Assembly (NCBI GenBank): GCA_965153455.1
Contig: OZ234493.1
Coordinates: 20,388,213-20,452,212, forward strand
Reading direction: 5' to 3'
Length of the DNA: 64,000 nt
DNA from: Sphagnum compactum
Taxonomy: Eukaryota > Bryophyta > Sphagnopsida > Sphagnales
Every line of letters begins with the position of its first letter. Position 1 is the first letter of the stretch. The notes beneath the pieces were generated by a model. It ran no database searches. It was not told the origin of the DNA and was given only the letters and a program-made list of their open reading frames with translations. Below are positions 47,901 to 58,399 of this stretch, one piece after another. A program made the position numbers and the translations under genes.

Positions 47901-48830
47901 AAAAACATCAACAAAGTCCTTGTACTTCTTGGGAAGTTTGACAGGTGTTGGTTCTAATTGGGGGTTTGTGGTGTTGGCTGGGTTGACATGGATGGCGAAG
48001 ACTTGAAGATTCTTAGCAGCCCGATAGAAAGGGACAGCTCTATCAACGAAGATCTGGACAGGGTTGGTTTTCTGGGCAGGATTCTTGACAAGATTCTTGA
48101 CAGGACAAGGTTTCGTTCTGACCTACCGGGGGTTCTTGACTGCAAGATTTGACATAACAGACTTGATAAAACTGGAATTGGTTCTGACCCTCTTTGGGTT
48201 CTCGACCACAGGGTTCTTGGCAGGACTAGACAAAGTGTTTTTCTGAGCGTGGGGTTCTTGAGAGGTGCGTCGTTGTGCGCTGAAGGTGAGGGTTCTAGAT
48301 CGCCAATCAATGATAGGGTTGTGTGCTTCTAGCCAAGGCAGACCAAGGATGATGGGATGGTGAGGGGTGGAAATGATGTTGAGAACAATCTTCTCCGTGT
48401 GCTTGCCGATACAGAGTTCTAGAGGGGTTGTCTCGTGTGTGATTGCACCAGAAGCAATGGTTCTCCCATCAATAACCTCTACCGGAACAGGGGTTGACTT
48501 CTTGACCACAGGGATGTTGTGTTGGACGACAAATGTTTGGTCGATGAAAGAAGAGGTGGCGCCGGAGTCCACCAAAGCTGACACTTGTGGTATGTCTTCT
48601 GGAATACGAATGATGTCCACATACTGAGTGAAACTGGGACTGGGACCAACAGTGGAACAGGAGCCTTTGCAAAGGTGGTGTTGGGTGAGATCCAGTCGCA
48701 CGGCTCCTACTGTGACTGGATGTTCTTGTTTTCCAACTCGTGGGGAGTTTCCACAGCTTGTACCTGAAGTTTGACAAGCTTTTGAGGGCATTGACGAGCT
48801 ATATGCCCTGGGTTGCCACAGTAAAGACAT
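44979..48830 (-). pseudogene. pol: retrotransposon Pol: protease, RT, RNase H, integrase, chromodomain
   Basis: A single minus-strand frame runs from the Gag overlap to the 3' LTR. It is broken only by a TAG at 48,125-48,123 and a TGA at 47,549-47,547. Protease has VDSGATSSFID near 48,520 and ILGLPWL near 48,335. RT has the YLDD active site at about 47,372-47,361. RNase H has ETDASDFALGA near 46,935. Integrase has an HHCC zinc finger (H...H...CDTCARSK, about 46,260-46,120), the DDE core (MDFITDLP; SDRGPQF; HPETDGQTERTN) and a GPF module near 45,350. A chromodomain (LYLIFWRGYPPSEATWEP) ends the protein near 45,135-45,060. The 827 residues from 47,462 are uninterrupted. The stops make full-length product unlikely. 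Confidence 0.93.
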
Positions 48831-49681
48831 AGATTGTTTGTCCTTCGGCGAAGTTTCTCGGCTTCTGTCAAAGATTTAAACTTAGCTGTGTCGATCTGCA
48901 TCGGAGCAGGTCCAAAAGAGGCAGGTCGGGCAACTGGTGTTGTTTGGGGAACTAAGGGGAGCGTAGTAGGCCGACTGTTCCAAAGCTGGGCGTTGGAGGT
49001 GACTTTCTTTTCCTGGCGACGTTCGAACAAACAATTATCGCATCGAATTGCCTAGGTGATGGCTTCACTAAAGGAAGAAGGGTCTGCGAGTGTCAACAAA
49101 AGATCTTGAACATCATCACGAAGCCCATAGCGAAACTGATCAATCAAGGCAGCTTCTCCCCAATTGACGTCACAGGCAAGCTGCCTGAATTCTGAGGCGT
49201 AGACGATGGCCGAACGTGTCCCTTGCTGGAGGCGACGCAGCTTGTTGGCTGAAGTCCTGGCCTTATCACTGTCCCCAAATACTGCTTCAAATTCCGCCAT
49301 AAAGGTGTTGAAATCTTGTAGAAGAGGGGATGATGTTTCCAGGATGGGAGCAAACCATGCTGCAGCTGTCCAAGTGAGTAGGGTTCCAACGAATCCTACA
49401 CGAGTGGTGTCATCAAAATAACGACGGGGGTGTAGTTGCATGATCAGGCGTACCTGACTGACAAAGCCTCGAAATTTGAGGCGCGTTCCATCAAACTTTT
49501 CTGGCAGACTAATCTTGGGCTCTTGGGCGGCCATTGCAAGAGCAGGAAGTACTGGGGCAGGAGGTGGTGGCTGATTCTGTAGGCGGGTCACTGAGTCTCT
49601 AAGCACGGCATTTTCTTGTTGAAGGTGCTGAAGGGCGGCGAGGATTTGAGTGAGATCGATGTTGGATTCTGAGTTGTCCAT
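48707..49681 (-). pseudogene. gag: retrotransposon Gag with CCHC zinc knuckle
   Basis: Starts at the ATG at 49,681 (ACCACCATGG context). A GTG-initiated extension to 49,696 is open but less likely. Residues about 60-210 form a capsid-like domain (EKFDGTRLKFRGFVSQVRL). The zinc knuckle CLYCGNPGHIARQC lies near 48,825. A TAG at 49,054-49,052 interrupts the frame after residue 209. The frame continues unchanged to 48,707 and overlaps the Pol frame by 124 nt in the -1 phase. The Gag frame therefore normally feeds Pol through a frameshift, or this copy has an indel. Confidence 0.88.
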
Positions 49682-49720
49682 GGTGGTAGTTCTCACACTT
49701 TTGCGCTTTCAATCTTCAAA

Positions 49721-50372
49721 CTTGAAACTTCAGATGCTTGGATCTCTCTCAATACAAGTCCAAATGACATGAAATTTCTCTCACACATATATTCCTATAT
49801 GATCTATAAGATCACAAAGTTATAGACCCAAAAAAGCTTACACAAAGGAGATATGATCAAAAAACCAGATCTGCACTTAAAACTTCAGATGCTTGAATCT
49901 CTCTCAATACAAGTCCAAATGACATGAAATTTCTCTCACACGTATATTCCTATATGATCTATAAGATCACAAAGTTACAGACCCAAAAAAGCTTACACAA
50001 AGGAGATATGACCAAAAAACCAGATCTGCACTTGAAACTTCAGATGCTTGGATCTCTCTCAATACAAGTCCAAATGACATGAAATTTCTCTCACACATAT
50101 ATTCCTATATGATCTATAAGATCACAAAGTTACAAACCCAAAAAAGCTTACACAAAGGAGATATGACCAAAAAACCAGATCTACACTTGAAACTTCAGAT
50201 GCTTGAATCTCTCTCAATACAAGTCCAAATGACATGAAATTTCTCTCACACATATATTCCTATATGATCTATAAGATCACAAAGTTACAGACCCAAAAAA
50301 GCTTACACAAAGGAGATATGACCAAAAAATCAAATCTGCACTTGAAACTTTAGATGCTTGGATCTCTCTCAA
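49721..50372 (-). repeat. 155-bp tandem array in the retrotransposon leader
   Basis: Units begin CTTGAAACTTCAGATGCTTG at 49,721, 49,876, 50,031, 50,186 and 50,341: four full copies and one partial, period exactly 155 bp. Copies differ by only a few bases. The array lies between the 5' LTR and the Gag start. Confidence 0.95.
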
Positions 50373-50513
50373 AACATATCCTTTTCTTTTGAAACTTTGA
50401 GAGTAGAAGCGTCCTATAGTCTTCTATAACCTTTCCAAGTTTCACTCCAATATACCTCTAACTACTTACTGAAACAACAAAACAAACAAACAAGAAGAAG
50501 GAGCAGATCAAAC

Positions 50514-50780
50514 TGTTATGGACCGACTACAAACAAGTGGAGAATTATAAGACAAGACAAGATTTATTGACCCATCAACTGGTGTTGATCTGCTAAAGGG
50601 TTGTTCCCCAGACTATCTCCTTTTATAACCCTGAGCCATACTAGTCCCAAAATATCCTAGGCCATGATATTGCCAAAAGTATCCCAAAATATCCTAGGCC
50701 ATGATATTGCCAAAAGTATCCCAAAATATCCTAGGACATGACATTGCCAAAAGTATCCCAAAATATCTTAGGCCATGACA
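50514..50780 (-). repeat. 5' LTR (267 bp)
   Basis: Near-identical to 44,715-44,978, with an extra TAA-type triplet near 50,550. As the 5' LTR of a minus-strand element it should hold the promoter. The adjacent leader (GTTTGATCTGCTCC on the minus strand) is where the primer-binding site should be, but I could not match it to a tRNA. Confidence 0.95.
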
Positions 50781-50785
50781 GCTTC

Positions 50786-50905
50786 TTTGGCAAATCACCT
50801 ACATGAGCAAAAGTTTGTGTCGCTTCTAGTAAACGCTCCTTCAGAGATCATGTGAGCATGTTTCCACTCATGTGCGGGTCAAAGGGCAGGCATTTGGTTA
50901 TTAGT
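50786..50905 (-). pseudogene. upstream part of the interrupted zinc-knuckle ORF
   Basis: Read on the minus strand this segment gives an open frame (ending TFAHVGDLPKK) that continues in phase into 44,709 and below once the LTR element and one copy of GCTTC are removed. This part alone has no recognised domain. Confidence 0.45.
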
Positions 50906-50909
50906 TCAT

Positions 50910-52840
50910 CCTATCACACCTATATTTTGTTTATCTTTTGAGCAATATAGCCCATGATGCATTTTAGGATATTATCACAGTTACTCGATGTGGTATAATA
51001 TAATTCCATCTTTTGTACCAATAGATCCTAACATGTACTCTATGTACTATTCGAAAAATCAAGGACCTGATCCATTGATTTCTGGAAGAAAGAAGAGATC
51101 TACAACCAATGTTACTCAACCAAAACTAGTGCCACCTGTTGAGCAATTCATAAGTAGAAAACCCGCCCTTTTGCAACTACATTTCAACTACTGTTCAACT
51201 ACAAACAAAGCCAAAAACTATACATATAGTTGTAATTTATTTTTTGCAATTGGGAAATAATTTTTGCAACTGCTAACCAATAATGTCAAAAAGTACAAGT
51301 CAAGAGTGAAATTACAGTAGAAAATGTATGCCACATGTCAACACCATAGCAATAGCCACTACGTGCCACTACTTGCCAATTTAGTTGAAAATTGCTCTAC
51401 CAATATAGTCGAAGGATGTTGTCAACTACATTCAACTAATGGATGAACTTCATCCACTAACTGTGCATGACATCAACCAAAAATATAATTATAATCTCAA
51501 CTAGGTTGCAATTATGTAAGTTGAACATTTCGACTATGTTGCAACTATGTAAATTGAACATTTGGCCAATGGTTTGGTGACACGTGGCACATTCATAAAA
51601 TGTGGGGTCAACGAATAGTTAAATGATTCGTGGTATGCTCACAAATTTTGGGGTCAATAAATAATTAAATGACACTTGGCACATCCATATCAATAGTTTA
51701 AGCCACATGGTGCCTAAGCATAAGTTAGTTCTAAACCTAGGCACTTAGGTTAAACCTAAACATAGGCCATTTAATTTAGGCTTAAATTAAAGCTAGATCT
51801 AGGCACCTATGTTAGGCCTAAACTTAAACCACATGACAATTAATAAATGACATCCTATTTCATTTGGTTGAACCTTTAGGGTTGAACCTTTTTTATTAGT
51901 TCATCCCAAATGGCTATTAGATTTTCATGTTTATTGTGTTTTCCAACAGTCCTAGTGCACCACTCCTTTATATAGTTTGGATTCATGGAATGGAACCCAA
52001 ACAATATGAAATAAAGATTTTAGTTGTGACTTAAGGTAAACACACCTATCACTTGTATAAGTTAGTTGTAATCTAGTTGTACAAGCTAATTTAAACTAAG
52101 TTAAGCCTAGACCTAGCCTAGGTCTAGCTACTTAATTTAATTACTTATAGTAATTATTCATCAACTATTTTTAACTCTATAGTTGTATAATTAAACAATT
52201 AAACATATTATCGTCATTTATTAACTAACATGGTGATTAGTTTTTTTAAAAATCAGCAATTAAATATATTTATCTATTAAATATTTAACTATCACTTAAT
52301 TTTTTTAGAATTTGAAATTCATTATAATTTCTTATTAACATTTCATAGAACAAAGAATTAACTCAAATATAAATATTCAATAATAAAATTTAGATGATAT
52401 TTTAATTACAGTAATTATTATATCGTTGTGATAATTAATAATTGACTACAATTACAACAACAACATTAATAATATTATTGTAGCTAATAGTTAGGTTAGG
52501 TTAGTTATTTAACTATTTTTATTATTAAATTAGAAAAAATATTTTATGGTATAGTAGTGTTAAATAACAATAATTCCTGAAATTATATGATCATTTATTA
52601 AATATCTTTATTAATTATTCTAAACATTATTATAATTAATCATAAATAAATAAATAAGTAATTTTAATAAATGAAAATTTATTGGAACTAATAGCAAAAA
52701 TTAGAATTTAAAAAAATTCTAAGAAATATTAATTATGTATCATTACATGATATGTTGTAAACTAAAATTGAATCTACATGGAAATAACAAATTACACATG
52801 TATTGAACATATTCCAAAAAACTATTACTTAAATATCCTT
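50910..52840. other. AT-rich non-coding stretch
   Basis: Contains CTAGGC/CCTAGG-rich degenerate sequence at about 51,710-51,840 and a near-palindrome around 52,105-52,125. No supportable gene. Confidence 0.45.
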
Positions 52841-52841
52841 A

Positions 52842-53655
52842 CTTGATATGTTGTAAACTAAAATTAAATTTACATAAAAATCATAAATTATGCCTATATT
52901 GAACATACACATTAAATTGACTTATATTTCAGAATTTTTTTAAATTTTATTTTCAAATTAAAGTGTTATATTTATATGCACAAAAAAATTCATCATACAT
53001 GTTATCATTCATGTATAGAAAAAACATTTATGTGTACTTTAATAATTAATGAATATTTATTGTAAATTTTAAAAGTATATTAAGACATCATACGTACAAA
53101 AATGAATAAACATTAAACTTCCACAAAATTATGAATTATGTATCATTACTTGATTTCTTGTAAATTAATATTTGATTTAAAAAGAAATAATAAATTACAT
53201 ATATTGAACTTACATTATTACAAACTCATATTTCAAAATTACCTTAAATTTTATTTTGAAATCAAAATTTAATATTTAGATGGAAAAAAAATATTTGCAT
53301 CATACATAAGCATTCATTTGCACAAATAGAGTTTACATGTAGTTTAATGTTTAATGAATTATTATTGCAATTTAAAGAAAATATTGAGATATCATGTCTA
53401 TAAAGATTAATAAACATTAAAGTTCCACAAAACATATTAACTATGTATCATTATTTGATACGTTGTAAAACTAAAATCCAATTTACATATAAACAATAAT
53501 TAGGTGCATTGAACACGCACATTATTACAAATTTATATTTCAGAATTTCAGTAAATTTCCTTCAATCAAATTTTATTATTTGTGTGCACAAAAAATATTT
53601 GCATCATACATAACCTTTCATTTTATACAAAGATAATTTACACGTAATTTAATCT
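52842..53655 (+). repeat. AT-rich tandem array, about 306-bp period
   Basis: Units begin (C/T)TTGATATGTTGTAAACTA-type sequence at 52,842, 53,149 and 53,454 and share AAATTTTATTTT, GCATCATACAT and AATAAACATTAAA blocks in the same order. A partial copy starts near 52,746. The degeneracy suggests an old satellite-like array. Confidence 0.75.
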
Positions 53656-53659
53656 ATTA

Positions 53660-54554
53660 ATAAAAGTAAATAGTTTGTTTTGTTTTATTCTATCGTGTTG
53701 AAATTTCACAAACCAAATTACTTCAAATAATGCTATTGATATCTTTGAAAACCTAACAATGAATAGGGGTGCATTGACTTGGGTTGAAAATTTTTGTGTA
53801 GGTCTTGCAAGTAGACGAGGTAAGGCTAGTAGGTTACATTACCTCTTGAGTGAGGTTTGCCGAAGTGGGAACATCTTCCTGTTGAGTTGCTTCAGCTATG
53901 TTGATTATTTCTTCAACTGGACTTCGAAGTCTTTACATGTAGTATCGATGTTCCCCTTGTTGTGTAGTTATAAAATCATTTGTAGGCTTTATTGCAGAAC
54001 CCATATTCATTATGTTAAGCAATTATATAGCAACTCTCTATTCTTGTTCATCTTGATTAGCTTGGTCACTTGAAATGTAATCATATTCACCCTCAGCTTT
54101 TTCACCTTCACCCTCTTCATTTCCTAATGTTGTTGTTGTTGTGTAAATGGTTGAAGGTGTTATTCAATTTGGACAATTTTAAAAATCATGGATTTCTATA
54201 ATGATTATAAATGTAATTTTAATTGCGACTTCAATTGCTAGTTATAAGATAATATTGTCATAAACTAGAACTATAGTCATTGATTAGAAAGTATTGTATG
54301 CATGTATATGACTATAGTCATTGATTGTAATGTATTATAATCATTTAGGAATAAGTCTATCTGAAATTAGCTAACCCACTCAAGAACATGTCTTCCATAA
54401 CTACATAACTAATGACACGAGCATGTGTTGTGTAATTACATAACCAATGACATGAGAGGTGCAAAATGAGAGTTCCAAACTGCCGCGATTGTGAATGCTA
54501 GGTTTTGGTGTAGTAAAAGTCAACAAAATGAAAAGATTAAATAAATTTTGGTAG
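53660..54554. other. non-coding stretch
   Basis: The 104-aa frame at 53,759 has no recognisable domain. Nothing else is supported. Confidence 0.4.
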
Positions 54555-54749
54555 TACAGTAGAACCTGTCTAAGTTAATACTGCCGGGACCGGGGGTTCT
54601 GTATTAATTTAGACAGGATATTAATAAAGAGAGGGTCATTAAATAATTCTCCGCTCGCGCCATTTGTAACATTTGCGAGCCGTGGCGTTCACGTTGGGAT
54701 AGCAGCAACCCACAACCACAACTGCAGCCACAGCCAGAACCACAACACA

Positions 54750-56400
54750 ATGGCTTCAAAGAGGTCCACCAATATGAACATGACCAACGAGGTTCAGATA
54801 GCTCTTTGTGAGCACAAGAAACAGCATCCATCGCTCACGCAAGCAGACTTGATCACGTGGCTTCAGGAGACGCATAACGTTTCTATCAGTCAGGGAACGA
54901 TTTCTCTGACACTCAAACGCTCAGCTGAAATCCTTGCCAAGAAGGAGGATGTGAACCGAGCGCCAAAGCGGCAACGGACTGTGAAGTACCCACTGATGGA
55001 GACAGCTTTGTACCGGTGGTTCCTCACATACCAGGACCAAGTCAATATGTCAGGTGACCTCACCAAAGAGAAGGTTGCGTACTTCCTTGCCGAGCTCTAC
55101 CTTGGCCACGAGGCCTTTGAGTTCTCAAATGGGTGGCTGGAGGCATTCAAAAATCGCTACGGCATCAAGTCCTACCGCCGCTTTGGGGAGTCTGGATCAG
55201 CCAACATGGCTGTGATTGAAGAGAGTTTGCCGCAGATTCGTTTGACTCTGGATCAGTATGAGCGACGTGACATCTACAACATGGATGAAACTGGATTGTT
55301 TTACAGAATGCAAGTAAGTGCAGCATGATACTGTATGCCCACTGCCAAACCATTGACTTACTTTCACTAACACATGACATCTCAACAGGCGGACAATTCC
55401 TTGGCCACAAAGCAGCTTGAAGGACGCAAACAGAACAAGGAGCGTCTCACGCTGGCTGTGTGCTGCAATGCTGATGGCTCGGACAAACTTCCACTTCTTG
55501 TCATTGGCAAATACGAAAACCCTCGCTGCTTCAAAAACGTCAATCGAGACAGCTTTGGATGCAAGTACCGAAGCAACCCGAAGGCCTGGATGACACAAGT
55601 CATCTTTCTCGAGTGGCTGAAAGGGTTTGATGCGCGGATGGCAGGGCGTAATGTTCTTTTGATTATGGACAACTGCAGCGCACATATCCCGTTAATGCAG
55701 CTCGCATCTGTTGTTACACTCTGCAACACAACCGTGTTCTATCTGCCACCAAACACGACCTCGAAGATTCAGCCTTGCGACGCAAGAATTATCCGAAGCC
55801 TCAAGGCTTACTATCGGCGCCGTTTCAATCGCCTCCTCATTCAGCGCCTTTAGGACAAGGTAGCAGACCTCGAGAAGATCGACGTCCTCGAGGCTATGCA
55901 CATTGCTGTTGCAGCCTGGACCATGGATGTGAAGCCAGAAACAATCTGCAACTGCTTTCGCCATTGCCGAATTCGCACCACCAATGTTGATGTGACACCG
56001 GTCCCGGAAGAGCCGCTTATTGACCCTGAGGTGATCAAGGACTTCGAAGAGCAGGTTCAAGAGCTTCGGTATCGGAACCAATGGATATTCGCAGTCTCAT
56101 CGACTATCCTGCTGAGCGCGAAGTTGCTTATGTTCGGACTCAGGAGGAAATTGTGCAAGACCTCTCCACCAATCCTGTGCCGGAAGATGAAGTGGAGCCG
56201 ACGACAGTCAAGAATCCATTCCTGTGAAGGCAACTGAAGCACTGCAGTGTGCAAGTTTGTTGCAGCAGTTCTGGATGCAGCAAGACATCGTCGACCATGA
56301 GATGCTTGCTGGCATCCAGACAGTCAAGGACAAGATCAGCATTATGAGGTCTAGCAAGCTCGTTCAGAAGCCAATCTCGGAGTATTTCTCCAAGGTTTAG
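54750..56400 (+). pseudogene. pogo-like transposase with one intron, broken in the C-terminal half
   Basis: Exon 1 is 54,750-55,313 and exon 2 starts at 55,389, joined by a 75-bp GT-AG intron (CAA|GTAAGT ... CAACAG|GCG). Splicing gives FYRMQ-ADNSLATKQ without a shift. Residues about 5-60 are a psq/HTH (LTQADLITWLQETHNVSISQ) and about 75-145 a CENP-B-type HTH. Catalytic motifs are NMDETG, LLIMDNCSAH and QPCDARII; second and third Asp are 36 residues apart, closer to Fot/Pot than to pogo. A TAG at 55,851-55,853 stops the frame. Coding similarity continues with shifts near 56,072 and 56,210 to a final TAG at 56,398-56,400. The start has a good ATG context and is the first in the element. Confidence 0.88.
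55314..55388 (+). other. intron inside the transposase gene
   Basis: 75 bp with consensus donor GTAAGT and acceptor CTCAACAG. Its removal restores the conserved motif spacing after the first catalytic Asp. An in-frame TGA lies inside it, so unspliced RNA would give a 192-aa DNA-binding product only. Confidence 0.85.
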
Positions 56401-56952
56401 CTGCCCAAATATAGAAAAATTTGTGTCAAATCTATGTCTACCATAGTGGTTATCGATATAAAAAATTTCGAGATCGCCTGTGGAGTATCAATTATTAACT
56501 TTTGGAGGTTTATTAATAAATGTATGGGGCCCGACTTGGGACTGGACCGCACATATTAATTATCACAGGTTATTAATTTAGGCAGTATTAATTTAGACAG
56601 GTTCTACTGTAATGACCAAAAGGAAAGCTACACTACTTACATTATTTCATTTTCAAGTTTTGAGTCTTACAACTTGAATGTCCTTGGCATTCACAAAATC
56701 ACAGCCATAGGTGAAAGGAAGGGACCATTTGGGCCCATCCTTCGGGGCCTGGCCCAAGGTACTCGATTGGGCCCCTGGAATCTCTTGTGTGTGACTTTTT
56801 AAGGTCATGTGATACTTGGACACCAATTTGAGTTAAGGTTGGCCTGTGGCAGCTGCATGCCTTGATGTTATATATATATATATATATATATAAACTTACT
56901 CAAATATACTCAAATATAGAATATATATACGTTATTTGATATTTTGTGATAT

Positions 56953-57220
56953 TATAGAGTATAGTAGCTTAAGGAATTTTGGCCCTGAGGTAAATAGCTC
57001 TATTTTATATGAGGATTTTTGAAAGATGATATTTTGGCTTGTGTTGAAACTTGAAATTAGTTATAGAGTTATAATGTCTTGAAGGATTTTGGTTTTGTTA
57101 AGAGGATTTTTTGAAGATTATATTTTTGCATGGTGGAATATTTGAGTTTCCATAATTCTCCTTTTGCCTTAAGATACTTTTTAATGTAAATGGCAAGGCC
57201 ACAGTGTGATACACCTCTTG
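56953..57220 (+). repeat. dispersed repeat family A, copy 2
   Basis: Same orientation as 14,798-15,063, sharing GATATTTTGGCTTGTGTTGA and GTAAATGGCAAGGCCA blocks. Confidence 0.8.
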
Positions 57221-57348
57221 TTTCTCTTTCTTTTTGGTTGGTGATGAGTCTTTATTGTATTGATTCAACACAAAAATATGTGTTCAAACTTCGAACACTC
57301 CAATATGTGATAAATTGTATTCTCTCCCTTTGGCCTAGGTGTTAGCTT

Positions 57349-57455
57349 ACAAGAGTATAGCTTTGGGCAAAGATATGGGGATAATGTACAGTGCTATTAG
57401 GAACAAGTTGAGGAATGCATTGAGAACATCATAAGGAACCATTGGGAACATTCTT
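57349..57455 (-). repeat. dispersed repeat family B, copy 3 (inverted)
   Basis: Contains GGAACCATTGGGAAC and CTTTGGGCAAAG, the reverse complements of family B submotifs. Confidence 0.65.
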
Positions 57456-57587
57456 ACACCCCACTCCTCCCTTTCCAGCACACCTGCATGAAAATTCCTG
57501 AACACCTTGAGTGCATGCTGTGCCACATGATTGGCTGCAGAGAATTTCTGTTATGTGCTGTGTTCATCACCCATTTTTGCCTACACT

Positions 57588-57775
57588 ATACCATAGTACC
57601 ATGGCAAGTTTGACACTAATTATATTATTTTCCAGAAATCCAGAAAGTTTCTAGAAAAAGAAAAATTCAAAGAAATTTTTTTTGTGAAGGAAATAGAGAA
57701 ATCATTAGAATATCCTGGAATAATCTATTTTCCAAAATGAAATCCTCAAAATAAAATACTTATTCACCATTTAAT
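57588..57775 (+). repeat. dispersed repeat family C, copy 2
   Basis: Shares GACACTAATTATATTATTTTC, GTGAAGGAAAT and the CTTATTCACCA end with 19,112-19,305. Confidence 0.7.
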
Positions 57776-57856
57776 ATTCATTTGGCCCTAAACAAAAAAA
57801 ACACTCATACCATGAACCCTTCAAAAGTAGAAGATTATGTAACATTTCCTTTGGCC

Positions 57857-58000
57857 TAGCTTATATAGTTTACAAAGGTAAAATTTTGAGCAAAAGATAT
57901 GGGATAAAGTGTGGTGCTATTGAGAATAGATTGGGGAACAAATGGGAGCTTATGGAACACATTGGGAGCACCATTGGGAACCTTGTGGGAACAAAATAGG
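57857..58000 (-). repeat. dispersed repeat family B, copy 4 (inverted)
   Basis: CTTATATAGTTTACAAAGG at the left and GGGAACAAA/GGGAACCTT submotifs match the inverted family B sequence. Confidence 0.65.
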
Positions 58001-58227
58001 AACACCAAATTCCAAAACAAATCTCAAACCTCCCCACCACTCCCCCCCCCCCCACACACAAATCACTCCTATAAGGTGTTCATCATTTCTATGCTTTTTG
58101 TGTCTGCAATACTAGATATAAGATCCAAAAAGAAATGCAATTTTTTTTCCAAAATAAAGATGAATAATTATGACTTCTTTTGGTAGAAAAAAATTAAGAA
58201 TCAACATGTAATATCAATCAAAGTACA

Positions 58228-58395
58228 ATAGTACATTCAACACTAATAATATTATTTTCAGAAACGTTGAAATTTTCAAAAAGAAGTTCAGAAACTTTTT
58301 TTCTGAAGGAAAATAAGGATTGTGATAAAATTATTTGAGAAAATCATTTGTTGAAATGGAATCCCAAAAATTAATTCATTATTCAGCAAACATGT
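58228..58395 (+). repeat. dispersed repeat family C, copy 3
   Basis: AACACTAATAATATTATTTTCAGAAA start and TTATTCAGCA end; middle aligns with the other two copies. Confidence 0.65.
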
Positions 58396-58399
58396 GTTG

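Larger units (their letters stand above)
44715..50780 (-). mobile_element. Ty3/gypsy chromovirus-type LTR retrotransposon
   Basis: The element is 6,066 bp with TG...CA-ended LTRs at 44,715-44,978 and 50,514-50,780, flanked by GCTTC on both sides (44,710-44,714 and 50,781-50,785). The order on the minus strand is leader, Gag with zinc knuckle, protease, reverse transcriptase, RNase H, integrase, chromodomain. Protease before RT and integrase after RNase H define Ty3/gypsy; the chromodomain places it among chromoviruses. The two LTRs differ by about two substitutions and one 3-bp indel, so insertion was recent. The coding region nevertheless carries in-frame stops, so this copy is not autonomous as it stands. 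Confidence 0.96.
54557..56609 (+). mobile_element. second pogo-like DNA transposon (Fot/Pot-like spacing)
   Basis: Begins CAGTAGAACCTGTCTAAG and ends with its inverse at 56,609, flanked by TA at 54,555-54,556 and 56,610-56,611. The inverted termini match over 29 bp with one mismatch. An inverted copy of the TIR core (GTATTAATTTAGACAGG) lies at 54,601-54,617, and near the right end there is an extra direct copy. Length is 2,053 bp. The TIR sequence and transposase differ from the element at 11.7 kb apart from the CAGTAG start. Confidence 0.92.

Noticed and set aside
49721-50372. Regular repeat array considered as CRISPR
   Set aside because: Units are contiguous 155-bp tandem copies without unique spacers, inside a plant retrotransposon.
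50490-50513. Primer-binding site complementary to initiator tRNA-Met
   Set aside because: The minus-strand sequence next to the 5' LTR does not match the usual TGGTATCAGAGC; no tRNA could be assigned from memory.
55197-56081. 162-aa and 129-aa minus-strand frames over the second transposon
   Set aside because: Antisense shadows of the transposase exons.
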